A stretch of 5,483 nucleotides of DNA from NCBI GenBank assembly GCA_018821745.1, contig JAHJLU010000322.1, positions 1 to 5,483 on the forward strand. Reading direction: 5' to 3'. Both the position numbers and the translations under genes were made by a program. The notes under the pieces are model-generated. The model made no database searches. It had not been told where the DNA came from and worked only from the letters and a program-made list of their open reading frames with translations. Origin of the DNA: Myxococcota bacterium (lineage in GTDB: Bacteria; Myxococcota_A; Polyangia; HGW-17). Below are positions 4,507 to 5,483 of this stretch, in pieces (position 1 is the stretch's first letter; every line of letters begins with the position of its first letter).

Positions 4507-5483
4507 ATGAAAAGCATTCTCCTTTTGTATTGTGCGGCGTTCCTTCTCTTCTCCTGCGATGAGGACAGCGGCTCAAAAGCCGAGGGCACCGATGGGGGCC
4601 CCTGTTATGCAAACGGTACCTGCAACGAGGGCCTCGTCTGCGACAACGACATCTGCCGCCCCGAGAACACCAACAACGTGAACAATGGCAACCCCGGGGA
4701 ACTGAACGGGCCATGCCTTGAGGGTGACCTCTGCAACGAGGGCCTCGTCTGCCACGAGGCGATCTGCAAGACCGACGCCGACGGTGACGGGTACCACGCA
4801 GGCCTCGACTGCGACGACAACGACGAGACCGTCTACCCCGGGTCCATACACGAATGCCAGAGCGACTGCGCCTACGGGACAAGGAGCTGTAATTCCGCTG
4901 GTGAATGGACCGCCTGCACCGCCGACACGGAGTGCGAGTGCACCCAGGCGGGGACCACCAAAGAGGTCCCCTGCGGCAAGTGTGGCACCGCCACGGTCAT
5001 GTGCACCGCCGACCTCGTATGGGAGTTCCCCACGGAGTGCAATGGCCAGGGTGCATGCTATCCGTGGCAGACCGAGGAGGAAGAGTGCGGCAATTGCAAC
5101 ATGAGGAGCCGCTCTTGTACCCAGGAGTGCCTCTGGGAGCCGTGGGGGGAATGTGACGGCCCTGGAGTGTGTGCACCGGGGACAGTTGAATGGTCGACTG
5201 ATGATTGTACGCCGCTCGGGTTTGTACAGCAACGGGAGTGTAATGATTCCTGTCTGTGGGAAGCACTTGTGGAGTGCTTCGGAGATTGTCAATTCGAGGC
5301 GCGAACTGGCACTGTTGACGCTTCGGGATTACCAAGTTTTAACGATGAAGTCTGTGTTTCCGCCGGACCCTTTATTATGGGGACCAACAAAGACTTCCCA
5401 AGCGATAACCAGGAACATACTATCGGGCTCTCTCCATATTTTATCGATGTGTATGAGGTGACGGTAAGGCGCTACAAGGCTTG
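4507..5483 (+). CDS. Cys-rich lipoprotein with FGE-sulfatase-like (SUMF1) domain, partial
   Basis: The frame is open to the right edge (325 codons seen; the 3' part is missing). Residues 1-17 form a lipoprotein signal peptide with lipobox LFSC (lipidated Cys17). Two similar Cys modules (33-50 and 70-87, both with CNEGLVC) flank an Asn linker (NTNNVNNGN, 54-62). Next is a MopE-type metal-binding motif (90-112, DADGDGY...DCDDND...YPG), then Trp/Cys repeats (117-265, pattern C...C.WE....C.G.G.C). From about 282 begins the conserved start of an FGE-sulfatase domain: SAGPFIMGTN, then a hydrophobic/aromatic FIDVYEVT block. Family members include sulfatase-activating enzymes and nonheme iron enzymes, but many bacterial lipoprotein members have no proven activity. 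The catalytic region lies beyond the window, so activity cannot be judged. ATG 4507 is chosen because it gives a classical signal peptide, although its Shine-Dalgarno (AAGTGG, 4493-4498) is weak. An in-frame ATG at 4462 would add 15 residues. Codon use changes near 5160. Confidence 0.87.
   Translation, partial: MKSILLLYCAAFLLFSCDEDSGSKAEGTDGGPCYANGTCNEGLVCDNDICRPENTNNVNNGNPGELNGPCLEGDLCNEGLVCHEAICKTDADGDGYHAGLDCDDNDETVYPGSIHECQSDCAYGTRSCNSAGEWTACTADTECECTQAGTTKEVPCGKCGTATVMCTADLVWEFPTECNGQGACYPWQTEEEECGNCNMRSRSCTQECLWEPWGECDGPGVCAPGTVEWSTDDCTPLGFVQQRECNDSCLWEALVECFGDCQFEARTGTVDASGLPSFNDEVCVSAGPFIMGTNKDFPSDNQEHTIGLSPYFIDVYEVTVRRYKA
4621..4752 (+). repeat. Duplicated CNEGLVC module with a 21-base identical core
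   Basis: The codons for Cys-Asn-Glu-Gly-Leu-Val-Cys are identical at all 21 bases at 4621-4641 and 4732-4752, 111 bases (37 codons) apart. The surrounding residues are also alike (GPC...G..CNEGLVC...IC), so the module was probably duplicated within the gene. The Asn-rich linker lies between the copies. Confidence 0.85.

Noticed and set aside
4573..5292. A 239-codon open frame on the minus strand
   Set aside because: It is opposite the Cys-rich lipoprotein, whose lipobox, Cys modules and FGE motifs establish the plus strand as coding.

Overview
The window looks like chromosomal DNA from a deltaproteobacterium-like member of the Myxococcota, possibly the Bradymonadales or a relative. This assignment is an inference from protein style. 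Two lipoproteins carry Asn-rich NNVNNT linkers. The window also holds a myxococcal CGDGxxN...EECDG disulfide motif, acidic DxDxDG...DC metal-binding repeats, a seven-unit RCC1-type propeller, and a Cys-rich lipoprotein ending in a formylglycine-generating-enzyme-like (SUMF1/FGE-sulfatase) domain. No rRNA, tRNA, CRISPR array, integrase or complete insertion sequence was seen.

Layout, left to right. Bases 1-57 are probably the last 18 codons of a + strand gene. It converges on a large - strand gene (105-2459) encoding an exported lipoprotein with seven disulfide-bearing RCC1 units, four acidic Cys repeats and a C-terminal beta-rich domain. Its start is set by a strong AAGGAGG ribosome binding site. 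Upstream of it (2633-2847, - strand) lies the 3' remnant of a small Cys-rich secreted-type protein, broken by a one-base frameshift. Bases 2848 to about 3470 hold no convincing gene and look like decayed or spacer DNA, with one perfect 9-bp hairpin and a run of eight G.

Bases 3337-3555 are the putative control region of a 212-residue, cysteine-free, helix-rich cytoplasmic protein (3556-4194, +) of unrecognised family. An AT-rich spacer follows, with a good sigma70-type promoter at 4367-4395. It leads into a Cys-rich lipoprotein gene (4507 to beyond the right edge, +) with duplicated Cys modules, a MopE-type metal-binding motif, Trp/Cys repeats and the beginning of an FGE-like domain.

No operon links these genes: they are separated by long spacers or lie on opposite strands. 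The two lipoproteins share architecture (lipobox, acidic start, Asn linker, disulfide-rich modules, acidic metal-binding motifs), so they probably belong to the same class of envelope or surface proteins. Nothing in the sequence shows that they work together. I do not see a clear new multi-gene system. The best candidates for something undescribed are the orphan helical protein with its own control region, and the mosaic codon use inside the FGE-like lipoprotein gene.
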